DNA from: Bradyrhizobium sp. AUGA SZCCT0176
Lineage (GTDB): Bacteria > Pseudomonadota > Alphaproteobacteria > Rhizobiales > Xanthobacteraceae
Direction of reading: 5' to 3'
Length of the DNA: 64,000 bases
Assembly (NCBI RefSeq): GCF_018130145.1
Contig: NZ_JAFCMB010000004.1
Coordinates: 1 to 64,000, forward strand
Shown: positions 54,900 to 63,857 of the stretch, piece after piece
Numbering within the stretch: position 1 is the stretch's first letter
How the letters are laid out: each line of letters begins with the position of its first letter
The notes under the pieces: generated by a model
Told to the model about the DNA's origin: nothing
Database searches by the model: none
What the model saw: the letters and a program-made list of their open reading frames with translations, nothing else
Program-made: the position numbers and the translations under genes

Positions 54900-55055
54900 T
54901 CATTGGCACGACATCCCCGCCTCCATCGACCCCCAGAAGCCGCATTCTGTCGTGGGGTGATGGGGACCGCGCGCGTGAAGGCGGCCGTTGAAAACCAAGA
55001 GGGCTGCGGCGGCGAGTAGGACGGCTGAAACGACGATGGGGAATCTTATTTTCAT
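54900..55055 (-). CDS. Small membrane-anchored or secreted protein 3 (leaderless promoter)
   Basis: A 51-residue protein: MKIRFPIVVSAVLLAAAALL, then VFNGRLHARGPHHPTTECGF and WGSMEAGMSCQ. One N-terminal hydrophobic helix (uncleaved anchor or signal) precedes a short tail with HH and two Cys, which could bind metal. No ribosome site; the shared promoter ends 7 bases before the ATG. A longer start at 55085 would lie inside that promoter and is rejected. Confidence 0.65.
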   Translation of the reverse strand: MKIRFPIVVSAVLLAAAALLVFNGRLHARGPHHPTTECGFWGSMEAGMSCQ

Positions 55056-55062
55056 GCCCCGT

Positions 55063-55091
55063 ATATGCCTTCGCAAGCTGACCAATTCCAG
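55063..55091 (-). promoter_or_regulatory. Shared-motif promoter, small gene 3
   Basis: On the minus strand, CTGGAA (55086-55091), 17 bases, GCATAT (55063-55068), then 7 bases to the ATG at 55055. Confidence 0.7.
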
Positions 55092-55100
55092 CCCGCGCGG

Positions 55101-55316
55101 CTACGCCGTTTTTCGTCCAAAGACCGGCTGCGTCCGCCTGATCGGCTTCCAGCCGAAATAATCATGGGTACCGGACCAGGCGTGGACTTCGGTCTGGCAA
55201 ACCATGCATTCGAATTTGCCCGCATGCTTGTGCTGATGCTGCTCCCTCGTCGCGGAGTAATCCATCCCGCAACCGGGGCAGGTAAATTCTTCGGATGTCC
55301 AGATGCTGCTTGCCAT
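55101..55316 (-). CDS. Zinc-ribbon small protein 4 (leaderless promoter)
   Basis: A 71-residue protein: MASSIWTSEEFTCPGCGMDY, then SATREQHQHKHAGKFECMVC and QTEVHAWSGTHDYFGWKPIR. Cys 13/16 and 37/40 form a CxxC...CxxC zinc ribbon. A His-rich insert (HQHKH) and a W-S-G-x-x-x-Y-F segment follow the pattern of the 54249 product, so the two are probably diverged relatives. It lacks a ribosome site; its promoter is the variant CTTGAA-N16-GCATAG, again 7 bases from the ATG. Confidence 0.75.
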   Translation of the reverse strand: MASSIWTSEEFTCPGCGMDYSATREQHQHKHAGKFECMVCQTEVHAWSGTHDYFGWKPIRRTQPVFGRKTA

Positions 55317-55323
55317 TGCGCAA

Positions 55324-55351
55324 CTATGCGCCGGCGGTGGGCTAATTCAAG
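55324..55351 (-). promoter_or_regulatory. Shared-motif promoter, small gene 4 (variant)
   Basis: On the minus strand, CTTGAA (55346-55351), 16 bases, GCATAG (55324-55329), then 7 bases to the ATG at 55316. Confidence 0.55.
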
Positions 55352-55445
55352 TCCGCGACAGCCCTGTAGTTAAGGACGCGATAAGTGGACTGGCGCTCTC
55401 GCGTTAACAAACACTTCCGCGATGTCTGACCATCCCGACCGGGCC

Positions 55446-55480
55446 CAACAAAAAAGCCCCGGGCAATGCCCGGGGCTTTG
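55446..55480 (-). terminator. Rho-independent terminator of the beta-barrel gene
   Basis: The arms AAAGCCCCGGGC and GCCCGGGGCTTT pair perfectly around AAT. Read leftward, the hairpin ends in TTTTTTG, about 40 bases past the stop of the gene at 55522. Confidence 0.88.
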
Positions 55481-55521
55481 ATGGTCTCGCTAGAGGATAG
55501 CGAAATCAGTACTCAGTTAGA

Positions 55522-56268
55522 TCAGTACTTGGCGATGATCGGGCCACCGAACTTGTAGTTCAGGCGAGCGGTCACGAGATCGACGTCCTGGCTGATGCGA
55601 TCGGTGCCGAAGAACACGCCAGCCGGCGTGGTGAACGTGTAGGTCCGATCCTGCAGGAAGATGTGATTGTATTCGACGCCAATCGACCAGTTCGGGGCGA
55701 AGCCGTATTCGAGGCCAGCACCGACCGTGCCACCCCAGCGGGTGTCGTCGCCGGTGGACGCAGCAAGCGCGCCAGCAACGGTGTTGATGTGGTTACGATT
55801 CGAGGTCACAGCAGCACCGCCCTTGACGTAGAGCAGGACGTTGTTGACGGCATAGCCGACCTGACCGGTGAACAGGCCGAACGCGTCGATCTTCGAGTGG
55901 TTGACGAAGCCGGGGAACAGCAGGCTGGTGTTCGAGCCCTTGAAGTCAGCCCAGTTGCCCTGCGCTTCCAAGCCGAACACCCAGGTGCCGGCCTGCCAGC
56001 GATAGCCGATCTGACCACCGACCGTGGCGCCCGATGCGTCATGCGAACCCTCGGGGCCAAACGCAACGTTGGGAGCGACCGCGTCCCAGTCATTGCGGCT
56101 CCAACCGCCGCCACCGTTGACGCCGATGTAGAAACCACTCCAGTCATACACAGCGGCGATCATCGGCGGCGCCTTGGTGTAAGGACGCGCAGCGAGATCC
56201 GCAGCCACTGCCGGCGCAGCCGCGCCGAGCGCGATCAGACTGGCCGTTACAAGCAAAACCTTCTTCAT
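55522..56268 (-). CDS. Outer-membrane beta-barrel protein (Omp25/RopB-like)
   Basis: A 248-residue protein with signal peptide MKKVLLVTASLIALGAAAPA (cleavage after AVAA), then the family start ADLAARPYTKAPPMIAAVYD and WSGFYIGVNGGGGWSRNDWD. Alternating strands follow (GGQIGYRWQAGTWVFGLEAQ, YGFAPNWSIGVEYNHIFLQD), ending LNYKFGGPIIAKY. It is an eight-stranded OmpA/Omp25-type barrel common in Rhizobiales outer membranes. ATG at 56268; own strong terminator; probably highly expressed and monocistronic. Confidence 0.92.
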   Translation of the reverse strand: MKKVLLVTASLIALGAAAPAVAADLAARPYTKAPPMIAAVYDWSGFYIGVNGGGGWSRNDWDAVAPNVAFGPEGSHDASGATVGGQIGYRWQAGTWVFGLEAQGNWADFKGSNTSLLFPGFVNHSKIDAFGLFTGQVGYAVNNVLLYVKGGAAVTSNRNHINTVAGALAASTGDDTRWGGTVGAGLEYGFAPNWSIGVEYNHIFLQDRTYTFTTPAGVFFGTDRISQDVDLVTARLNYKFGGPIIAKY

Positions 56269-56620
56269 CTTTTTTAATTCCCGTTCCAGTTGGTACAGCC
56301 CCCAAGGCCGTGGCAGCGTCATATCATTGTTCGTTTGAATTACTGTCACTTGGCTGCAACAGCGCACGCGAAACGAGTTCAGTGAAAATGTAAGTTAATA
56401 TTGTGTAACAGGCACTTTTCGAAACATTGCGTGCACGTTCGCCGCAGAAAAATCACAATGGAACCGCGCAGCGGTATCACCGTGTGCGATTGTGTTGAAG
56501 AGATGGCGCGCGTGCGCGGCTAAAGATGTTCAACGATCCGTGATCGAACCGACGAGCGCGCTCCGAGCTCAACGAGATTCGAATGTGTGGAGCGATTCCA
56601 ATTCCATTGTGAAGCTGTCG
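56269..56620. other. 352-base leader/promoter region of the beta-barrel gene
   Basis: The stretch is A+T-richer than its surroundings near 56385-56420. It probably contains the barrel gene promoter and a long untranslated leader. No additional gene, repeat or strong hairpin was found. Confidence 0.45.
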
Positions 56621-57319
56621 TCATTCCAGCTCGACGACCTGACCGTCCACCAGCGACACCCGCCGGTCCATGCGCCCGGCCAATTCCATGTTGTGGGTTG
56701 CGATCAGCATCGCGACCCGCGTCGCCTTCACGAGCTGCATCAGGGCGTTGAACACGTGATCGGCGGTGTGCGGATCGAGGTTGCCGGTCGGCTCGTCCGC
56801 CAGCAGCACCCGCGGCGCATTGGCGACCGCGCGTGCGATCGCGACGCGCTGCTGCTCGCCGCCGGACAGTTCGGCCGGGCGGTGGGTGATGCGTTCGCCA
56901 AGACCGAGATAGGCCAGGATCTCTGTTGCACGCTTGATGGTCTCGTTGCGCTTGAGACCGCGGATCATCTGCGGCAGCATGACGTTTTCGAGCGCGGTGA
57001 ATTCCGGCAGCAGCCGGTGCTGCTGGTAGACGAAGCCGATGTCGGAACGCCTGATGTGGGTGCGGTCGATGTCTGACAATTGCGAGGTCGGCGCTCCCCC
57101 GACATAGACCTCGCCGTCATCGGGGCTTTCGAGCAGGCCCGCGATATGCAGCAGCGTCGACTTGCCCGAGCCCGACGGCGCCACCAGCGCCACCGACTGC
57201 CCGGCCCATAGCGCGAGCTTGGCGCCGTTGAGAATGGTCAGCGTCGCCTCACCCTGCGTGTACTGGCGTTTTATCTCGTGGAGATAGACCACCGGTACAT
57301 CTTCCGCGCCCTCGGCCAT
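56621..57319 (-). CDS. lolD: Lipoprotein-releasing ABC transporter, ATPase LolD
   Basis: A 232-residue ATPase: Walker [22 protein letters not shown]-loop [20 protein letters not shown], signature [20 protein letters not shown] and Walker [21 protein letters not shown]. It powers extraction of outer-membrane lipoproteins from the inner membrane. ATG at 57319 has GAGGG upstream; 57334 would overlap the preceding permease gene. It ends the proS-lolC/E-lolC/E-lolD operon. Confidence 0.95.
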   Translation of the reverse strand: MAEGAEDVPVVYLHEIKRQYTQGEATLTILNGAKLALWAGQSVALVAPSGSGKSTLLHIAGLLESPDDGEVYVGGAPTSQLSDIDRTHIRRSDIGFVYQQHRLLPEFTALENVMLPQMIRGLKRNETIKRATEILAYLGLGERITHRPAELSGGEQQRVAIARAVANAPRVLLADEPTGNLDPHTADHVFNALMQLVKATRVAMLIATHNMELAGRMDRRVSLVDGQVVELE

Positions 57320-57326
57320 TTTGCCC

Positions 57327-58607
57327 TCACTCATAGCGGAGCGCGTCCACGGGATCGAGGCGCGCCGCGCGCCAGGACGGATAGAGCGTGGCCAGGAACG
57401 ACAGCGTCAGCGCCATGATCACGACGGCAGAGGTCTCGCGGAAGGCGATCTCGGCCGGAAGCTTCGAGAGGAAATAGATCTCTCGCGGAAATATGTCGGT
57501 GTTGGTGAGCCACGACAGGAATATCTGGATCGATTCGATGTTGAGACAAATCAGCATGCCGACGAAAAACCCGGTCAGCGTGCCGACCACGCCGATCGCG
57601 GCCCCCGTGATCAGGAATATCCGCATGATCGAGCCCCGCGAGGCGCCCATGGTGCGCAGGATCGCAATGTCCTGGCCCTTGTCCTTGACCAGCATGATCA
57701 GGCCGGAGACGATGTTGAGCGCTGCGACCAGCACGATCATGGTCAGGATCAGGAACGTCACGTTGCGTTGGACCAGCAGCGCATTGAAGAAGGTCGAGTT
57801 GCGCTGCCGCCAGTCGACCAGGAACACCGGCCGCCCGGCCGCATCCGTCACCAGCCTGCGGAAAGTGTCGATCTTGTCCGGATTGCTGGTGAACACCTCG
57901 ATCGCGGAGACGTCGTCCTTGCGGTTGAAATAGACCTGCGACTCCGGCAGCGGCATGAACACGAAGCCTGAGTCATATTCCGACATCCCGATCTCGAACA
58001 CGGCGGCGACCTTGTAAGGCTTGATGCGCGGCGTGGTGCCCATCGCGGTCACAGCCCCCTTCGGGGCAACCAAGGTGATGCTGTCGCCGGCACGCAACGA
58101 CAGCGTATCGGCGAGCCGGCGACCGATCGCGACGCCCTGCCCCTCGTCGAAGCCTTCCAGCGTGCCCTGCTTGATGTTCGCCGAGATCGAGGTGAGGTTG
58201 TTCAGGTCAGCGGCGCGCATGCCGCGCACCACCACGCCCGAGGCGTTGAAGGCCGACGACGCCAGCGCCTGACCGTCAACCACCGGCGCGGCCAGCCGGA
58301 CACCCTGAATCAGGCTGATCCGCTCGGCGACATCCTTCCAGTCCGTCAGCGGCGATTCCAGAGGTTGGACCAGCAGATGCCCGTTGAGGCCGAGGATCTT
58401 GTCCAGCAGTTCCTTGCGAAAGCCGTTCAACACGGCCATCACGACGATCAGCGTCGCAACGCCGAGCATGATGCCGAGGAACGAAAAACCGGCAATGACG
58501 GAAATGAAGCCTTCCTTGCGGCGCGCCCGCAGGTAACGCCCGGACAACAGCCATTCGAACTGTGAGAACGGCGGGGTACGAACTGTCTCCTTCATGGTCT
58601 CACCCAT
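57327..58607 (-). CDS. Lipoprotein-releasing permease LolC/LolE, copy 2
   Basis: A 426-residue permease with an N-terminal TM helix ([20 protein letters not shown]), a large periplasmic domain (residues ~50-270) and three C-terminal TM helices, ending [10 protein letters not shown]. By eye it differs from the upstream copy at about 41 of 426 positions (~90% identity), most in the periplasmic domain and the third TM loop. It starts MGETMKETV at 58607, ATGA-overlapping the first copy. It would pair with LolD either as a heterodimer with copy 1 or as an alternative homodimer. Confidence 0.93.
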   Translation of the reverse strand: MGETMKETVRTPPFSQFEWLLSGRYLRARRKEGFISVIAGFSFLGIMLGVATLIVVMAVLNGFRKELLDKILGLNGHLLVQPLESPLTDWKDVAERISLIQGVRLAAPVVDGQALASSAFNASGVVVRGMRAADLNNLTSISANIKQGTLEGFDEGQGVAIGRRLADTLSLRAGDSITLVAPKGAVTAMGTTPRIKPYKVAAVFEIGMSEYDSGFVFMPLPESQVYFNRKDDVSAIEVFTSNPDKIDTFRRLVTDAAGRPVFLVDWRQRNSTFFNALLVQRNVTFLILTMIVLVAALNIVSGLIMLVKDKGQDIAILRTMGASRGSIMRIFLITGAAIGVVGTLTGFFVGMLICLNIESIQIFLSWLTNTDIFPREIYFLSKLPAEIAFRETSAVVIMALTLSFLATLYPSWRAARLDPVDALRYE

Positions 58608-59887
58608 CACTCGTACCGGAGTGCGTCGACGGGATCGAGGCGCGCGGCGCGCCAGGACGGATACAGCGTGGCCAGGAACGACAGCGTCAGCGCCATGATC
58701 ACCACCGCGGTGGTCTCGCCGAAATCGATCTCGGCGGGCAGCTTGGACAGGAAGTAGAGCTCCGGCGAGAACAGCTCGGTATTGGTCATCCACGACAGGA
58801 ATTGCCGGATCGATTCGATGTTCAGGCAAACCAGCATGCCGACAAAAAAGCCGGTCAGCGTGCCGACCACGCCGATCGCAGCCCCCGTGATCAGGAATAT
58901 CCGCATGATCGAGCCCTGCGAGGCACCCATGGTGCGCAGGATCGCAATGTCCTGGCCCTTGTCCTTGACCAGCATGATCAGGCCGGAGACGATGTTGAGC
59001 GCCGCGACCAGCACGATCATGGTCAGGATCAGGAACATCACGTTACGTTCGACCTGCAGCGCGTTGAAGAAGGTCGAATTGCGCTGCCGCCAGTCGACCA
59101 GGAACACCGGCCGCCCGGCCGCTTCCGTCACCAGTTTGCGGAAAGCGTCGATCTTGTCCGGATTGGAGGTGAACACCTCGATCGCTGTCACGTCGTCCTT
59201 GCGGTTGAAATAGGCCTGCGACTCCGGCAGCGGCATGAACACGAAGCTCGAATCATATTCCGACATGCCGATCTCGAACACCGCGGCGACCTTGTAGGCC
59301 TTGATGCGCGGTGTGGTACCCATCGGGGTCACGGCCCCCTTCGGGGCAACCAAGGTGATGCTGTCGCCGGCATGCAACGACAGCGTATCGGCGAGCCGGC
59401 GACCGATCGCGACGCCCTGCCCCTCGTCGAAGCCTTCCAGGGTGCCCTGCTTGATGTTCTTGGCGACCGAGGTGAGGTTGTTCAGGTCCGCGGAACGTAT
59501 GCCCCGCACCAGCACGCCCGAGGCGTTGAAGTACGAGGACGCCAGCGCCTGACCGTCAACCACCGGCGCGGCCAGCCGGATGCCCTGAACCTGGTTGATA
59601 CGCTCGGCGACATCCTTCCAGTCGGTCAGCGGCGATTCCAGCGGCTGAATTAAGAGATGTCCGTTGAGGCCGAGGATCTTGTCCAGCAGCTCCTTGCGAA
59701 AGCCGTTCATCACGGCCATCACGATAATCAGCGTCGCAACGCCGAGCATGATGCCGAGGAACGAAAAACCGGCGATGACGGAAATGAACCCTTCCTTGCG
59801 ACGCGCCCGCAGGTAACGCCCCGACAACAGCCATTCGAACTGCGAAAACGGCGGGGTTCGGACTGTCTCGTTCATGGTCTCATCCAT
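58607..59887 (-). CDS. Lipoprotein-releasing permease LolC/LolE, copy 1
   Basis: A 426-residue permease of the same layout and length as the downstream copy, starting [20 protein letters not shown]. Conserved segments include [20 protein letters not shown] at the N-terminus and [20 protein letters not shown] in the cytosolic coupling loop. Differences from copy 2 include Tyr for Ala near SSYFNASGV and the segment TNTELFSPELYFLSK. It lies 94 bases downstream of proS. Confidence 0.93.
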   Translation of the reverse strand: MDETMNETVRTPPFSQFEWLLSGRYLRARRKEGFISVIAGFSFLGIMLGVATLIIVMAVMNGFRKELLDKILGLNGHLLIQPLESPLTDWKDVAERINQVQGIRLAAPVVDGQALASSYFNASGVLVRGIRSADLNNLTSVAKNIKQGTLEGFDEGQGVAIGRRLADTLSLHAGDSITLVAPKGAVTPMGTTPRIKAYKVAAVFEIGMSEYDSSFVFMPLPESQAYFNRKDDVTAIEVFTSNPDKIDAFRKLVTEAAGRPVFLVDWRQRNSTFFNALQVERNVMFLILTMIVLVAALNIVSGLIMLVKDKGQDIAILRTMGASQGSIMRIFLITGAAIGVVGTLTGFFVGMLVCLNIESIRQFLSWMTNTELFSPELYFLSKLPAEIDFGETTAVVIMALTLSFLATLYPSWRAARLDPVDALRYE

Positions 59888-59981
59888 CTTTCGATAATCC
59901 CATGATTCGGGGCCAAATGTGGCCGGGAATGGCCAAGAATACCCGCCCCCCGTGGATAATCTTTATCCCGCTATCTTCCGC

Positions 59982-61304
59982 TTATCGTCCAACTATCTTG
60001 GCGACCGCTTCCGCCGGGCTGAGATTCTCGCGTGAGCCGTCGCTGCGCCGCTTGATCTCGAGCTTGCCCTCGGCGAGGCCCTTGGGGCCGACCAGAATCT
60101 GCCAGGGGATACCGATCAGGTCGGCGGCGGCGAACTTCGCCCCTGCGCGCTGATCGGTGTCATCATAGAGGACATCGACGCCCTTGGCCTCGAGCTCGCG
60201 ATACAGCGCCTCGCAGGCCGCATCGGTGTCGCTGGAGCCCTGCTTCAGGTTCAGGATCACGGCGGTGAACGGGGCCACCGCCTCGGGCCATTTGATGCCG
60301 GCATCGTCATGGCAGGCCTCGATGATGGCGCCGACCAGGCGCGACACGCCGACGCCGTAGGAGCCGCCATGGATCGGGACGTCGACACCGTCGGCGCCCG
60401 CGACCATCGCCTTCATGGCGTCGGAATATTTGGTGCCGAAGTAGAAGATCTGGCCGACCTCGATGCCCCTGGTGTGCACCATGTTCTCGGCAGGCACTTC
60501 GCTGTCGAAGCGCGCGGCATCGTGCACGTCCTCGGTCGCGGCATAGACCGAGGTCCATTGCTTGATGATCGGGGTCAAATCGCCGTCATAATCGACGTCG
60601 TCGCCCGGGATCGGCAGGTTGAGCACGTCGCTGTCGCAATAGACGCCGGACTCGCCGGTCTCGGCCAGCACGATGAATTCGTGGCTGAGATCGCCGCCGA
60701 TCGGGCCGGTCTCCGCGCGCATCGGGATCGCCTTCAACCCCATCCGCGCGAAGGTGCGCAGGTAAGCGACGAACATCCGGTTATAGGAGCGCCGCGCCGC
60801 CGCCTCGTCGATGTCGAACGAATAGGCATCCTTCATCAGGAATTCGCGGCCACGCATCACGCCGAAACGCGGACGCTGCTCGTCGCGGAACTTCCACTGG
60901 ATGTGGTAGAGATTGAGCGGCAGGCTCTTGTAGGACTTGACGTAGGCGCGGAAGATCTCGGTGATCATTTCCTCATTGGTCGGCCCGTACAGCAGTTCGC
61001 GCTTGTGGCGGTCGCTGATGCGCAGCATTTCCGGGCCATAAGCGTCGTAGCGGCCGCTCTCGCGCCAGAGGTCGGCGAGCTGCAGCGTCGGCATCAGCAG
61101 TTCCAGGGCACCTGCGCGGTCCTGCTCCTCGCGGACGATCTGCTCGATCTTCTTCAACACCCGAAAACCCAGCGGCAGCCAGGCGTAAATGCCCGCCGCT
61201 TCCTGCCGCATCATGCCGGCACGCAGCATCAGGCGATGCGAGACGATCTCCGCCTCTTTCGGATTCTCTTTCAGGATGGGCAGAAAAAACCGCGACAATC
61301 GCAT
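59982..61304 (-). CDS. proS: Proline--tRNA ligase (short bacterial form)
   Basis: A 440-residue class II synthetase of the alphaproteobacterial type without the editing insertion. Motif 1 region [20 protein letters not shown], motif 2 [20 protein letters not shown] with the E-x-x-x-D, motif 3 [20 protein letters not shown], then the anticodon-binding domain [20 protein letters not shown]. The lack of an editing domain fits the separate YbaK-like deacylase at 42456. Confidence 0.97.
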   Translation of the reverse strand: MRLSRFFLPILKENPKEAEIVSHRLMLRAGMMRQEAAGIYAWLPLGFRVLKKIEQIVREEQDRAGALELLMPTLQLADLWRESGRYDAYGPEMLRISDRHKRELLYGPTNEEMITEIFRAYVKSYKSLPLNLYHIQWKFRDEQRPRFGVMRGREFLMKDAYSFDIDEAAARRSYNRMFVAYLRTFARMGLKAIPMRAETGPIGGDLSHEFIVLAETGESGVYCDSDVLNLPIPGDDVDYDGDLTPIIKQWTSVYAATEDVHDAARFDSEVPAENMVHTRGIEVGQIFYFGTKYSDAMKAMVAGADGVDVPIHGGSYGVGVSRLVGAIIEACHDDAGIKWPEAVAPFTAVILNLKQGSSDTDAACEALYRELEAKGVDVLYDDTDQRAGAKFAAADLIGIPWQILVGPKGLAEGKLEIKRRSDGSRENLSPAEAVAKIVGR

Positions 61305-61492
61305 GGGTCAACTCAGGGAATCAGGGGGCGATAAGGAAGAATGGCAGTGAAACCGGATCGGCTACGAAAATACAAGGCCGGAACACCTTAAAAAGCCGCA
61401 AGATATGCGGATTTCCGACCGTTCTGCCCCCGATATTGACCGCATGATTGCGGCGCGATCAGGTCCGGGTTGGTCCCCACCAGCTCCGTCCG

Positions 61493-61571
61493 CGTCATTG
61501 CGAGCGAAGCGAAGCAATCCATTCTATCGTTACGCGGTGCGGTGGATTGCTTCGCTTCGCTCGCAATGACG
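61493..61571. repeat. Perfect 28-base inverted repeat (CGTCATTGCGAGCGAAGCG type)
   Basis: The arms at 61493-61520 and 61544-61571 are exact reverse complements and enclose a 23-base loop. It starts CGTCATTGCGAGCGAAGCG. The unit is of a kind found many times between genes in Bradyrhizobium-like chromosomes. Confidence 0.85.
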
Positions 61572-61595
61572 GGAATGGCGCGTCTCCATACGATT

Positions 61596-61701
61596 CTGTC
61601 GTCCCCCGCGCATGCGGGGGATCCAGTACGCCGCGGCTTCTCGGTTCTTTCACTGGCGTCTCTGGGATACTGGGTCGCCCGGTCAAGCCGGGCGATGACA
61701 G
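61596..61701. repeat. CTGTCGTCCCCCG-type palindromic repeat
   Basis: Ends CTGTCGTC (61596) and GATGACAG (61701) are complementary with one mismatch. Inner arms ATCCAGTA and TACTGGGT also pair, and each end holds its own small GC hairpin. Also a known-type dispersed unit. Confidence 0.7.
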
Positions 61702-61724
61702 CTGAATGTGTGTCCGCATTCTCG

Positions 61725-62242
61725 CGACGCGATGCGCCCGAGGTTTGCTGGAAACTTCTCGCCCTCCAAAATTCAGAGGGCGCAGGGAATGCCGGATGCG
61801 CGCTGCACCCGCGGTCTCGTGTGCGAATTGTGCTAAGTAGGCTGCACACGAGCATACAGGGCAGCGGAGGCAATCCGACATTCCCTGCGCAATGGCTTTA
61901 CGGCTTATGGCGTGCTCTCCCCGGTGAGACGGCCTCTATTGCCACCGTCGCCCCTCGGAAGCGTTGGCTCCCGAAAGACTTGACGCCGTTACGGGCGCCA
62001 GGACCACACGCTTTTGCCGTACGCTTCCGCTACGACCGTCAATCGCAACGTCAGCGTCCACCGCAACCCGCCCCTCGTCGTGACGACGGCCGACGCCCCT
62101 CTGAGTGGGACGGGATGGGTGAGAATGTGCCGGCGATTTGGGTCGAAGGAAAGAGAAATATTTTTGATTTTCGGAAATTCTGGACTTGACATGATTTCCG
62201 TAAAACAGAAGTGATTTGCCCGTCGGGTTGATTTGTCGCACG
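61725..62242. repeat. Near-complete copy of the ~0.5 kb dispersed repeat
   Basis: From about 61725 to 62242 the DNA carries no convincing gene. Its last ~190 bases match the first 190 of the window in the same orientation. Internal features are CAAAATTCAGAGGGCGCAGG and CATACAGGGCAGCGGAGGCA, a GC-rich middle, and a final A+T-rich block ending in TTTGCCCGTCGGGTTG. Reading frames here (for example through SIQGSGGNPTFPAQWLYGLW) are probably spurious. The left limit is approximate. Confidence 0.7.
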
Positions 62243-62286
62243 CGGGCCGCGAGATTTCGCTTGCAAGCAAGGCGACGCAGCCCCCC

Positions 62287-63852
62287 TCACCGCACGTCGA
62301 ATTCGCCCTCCAGCGTGACCTTCTCGAAATCGGTCACCAGCACGTCGATCCGCATGCGCCAGCGGCCGGCGACCGGCAAGGGCACGCCGCGCACGTGCCA
62401 GTAACCGTCGGGCCTGCGCTTGGCTTCACGTTCAAGCGGTTCGATACCGCGCTCCGGCAGGCTCAGCGTCAGCGTCGCCTCCTTGGCCGATAGCTCGCCG
62501 AAGTCGCCGGTCAGCAATTGCAGCACGAAATCGTTCGATCCCACTTTGCCCGGCACAATCGAGACCTGGGCCATCGCCTTCTCGGTGTGGATATGGATCG
62601 CCAACGGCGCCTGCGCGGCGGCCGCCAGCACGCGCGGCGGCGGCGTGAAACGCCAGGTCGCGACGACGGCGAGGATACAAGCCACCACGACGCATTCGAT
62701 CAGGATCGAACCGATCAACGGCCGCGTATTCCCCGGATCAGCCGCCACGGCCAGCGTCAGGCGGTATCGGTTCAGCGCGGCGAGCCCAAGCAGGACCGTC
62801 ACCAGTGTCAATTTGACCAGCAGGATAATGCCGTAGCGGGTGTCGATCAGCGCATGAAAGCTCTCGAGCTGGATGACCGCCAGACCCAATCCGCTCAACA
62901 CCAGAAATCCGACGACCGGCACGGCCAGGCGCGAAAACCGTTGCAGCACCGGCACCACCGCGCCCGTCGATTGGCGCGCCAGCACCACAAGGGGCGCAAG
63001 TGCGCCGACCCAAAAGGCGATGGCAACGCCGTGGAGGAACATCGCAGGCGCCGTCAGCGATTTCGGTGACGCCGTTGCGGCGTGTCCGCTGGTTGCCAGC
63101 GACAGCCCGACGCCTGCCATCGCGAGAACAGTCAACGCCCAGGCGGTAATCCTGGTCGGGCTGCGCCACGCGAACCCGGCGATGACCATCGACGCGATCG
63201 CAATCAGCAGCGACGGTCCGAGGCTGGTTCCGAGCGCGCCGGTCCATGGCGCTGAGGTCGCCAGACCGCCGAGCGGAAGATCGAGCAAGTCGAGACCCTG
63301 CAGGCCAAGCGAGGCGACAGCGCTTGCGACACCGACGGCAAGCGCGCCCGTGATCACGAGCGCACCGCTGGAACCCTGCCCGATCCATACGGCAAAGAAC
63401 GCGCCGCCGACGCCTGCGAACAAGCCGACATAAACCCCGATGCGAGCCAGCCAGATCAGGATCGCAACCGGGCCGCCATTCGACCTGGCAGTATTGGCCG
63501 TCGCAACGCCGATCGAAAACACCAGCGATCCCGCGACGGGATGCCCGTCCTGGGAAACCACGCGATAGCTGACGACCTGAGTCCCGCGCGGCAGGTCATC
63601 AGGCAACACGATCACGACGGATTGGTCGACCGCGCGAACCGTGACGGCGCGCGTCTTGCCCGCGGCATCGATCAGGTTGACAACCGCGGGTGTGACGCTT
63701 TCGTTGAACTGCAATTGCAGGGTCTTTGGCGCCTCGGCCACGACGCTGCCATCGGCAGGTTCGGCATCGACCAGCGACGCATGCGCAAACGTATCCGTTG
63801 CAAAACAGAGCGCCACCAGCAGTGCCGCGACGGCTGCGATGGCGCGTAGCAT
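62287..63852 (-). CDS. CopC-CopD fusion protein (copper import/resistance)
   Basis: A 521-residue protein. The signal peptide LRAIAAVAALLVALCFATDT leads to a CopC domain starting HASLVDAEPADGSVVAEAPK, whose N-terminal His after cleavage is the expected Cu(II) ligand, with a second His in VVSQDGHPVAGSLVFS. From ~residue 135, eight hydrophobic helices form a CopD domain (FLHGVAIAFWVGALAPLVVL, FHALIDTRYGIILLVKLTLV). A C-terminal ~100-residue periplasmic domain follows (EVTLEGEFDV end). It acts in copper handling across the inner membrane and lies 5 bases after the YcnI-like gene. Confidence 0.93.
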   Translation of the reverse strand: MLRAIAAVAALLVALCFATDTFAHASLVDAEPADGSVVAEAPKTLQLQFNESVTPAVVNLIDAAGKTRAVTVRAVDQSVVIVLPDDLPRGTQVVSYRVVSQDGHPVAGSLVFSIGVATANTARSNGGPVAILIWLARIGVYVGLFAGVGGAFFAVWIGQGSSGALVITGALAVGVASAVASLGLQGLDLLDLPLGGLATSAPWTGALGTSLGPSLLIAIASMVIAGFAWRSPTRITAWALTVLAMAGVGLSLATSGHAATASPKSLTAPAMFLHGVAIAFWVGALAPLVVLARQSTGAVVPVLQRFSRLAVPVVGFLVLSGLGLAVIQLESFHALIDTRYGIILLVKLTLVTVLLGLAALNRYRLTLAVAADPGNTRPLIGSILIECVVVACILAVVATWRFTPPPRVLAAAAQAPLAIHIHTEKAMAQVSIVPGKVGSNDFVLQLLTGDFGELSAKEATLTLSLPERGIEPLEREAKRRPDGYWHVRGVPLPVAGRWRMRIDVLVTDFEKVTLEGEFDVR

Positions 63853-63857
63853 CGAAT

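Noticed and set aside
61448..62189. Open frames across the repeat region before the copC-copD gene
   Set aside because: They run through palindromic repeats and the ~0.5 kb dispersed element. The encoded peptides (for example around SIQGSGGNPTFPAQ) recur because the DNA is repeated, not because it is coding.
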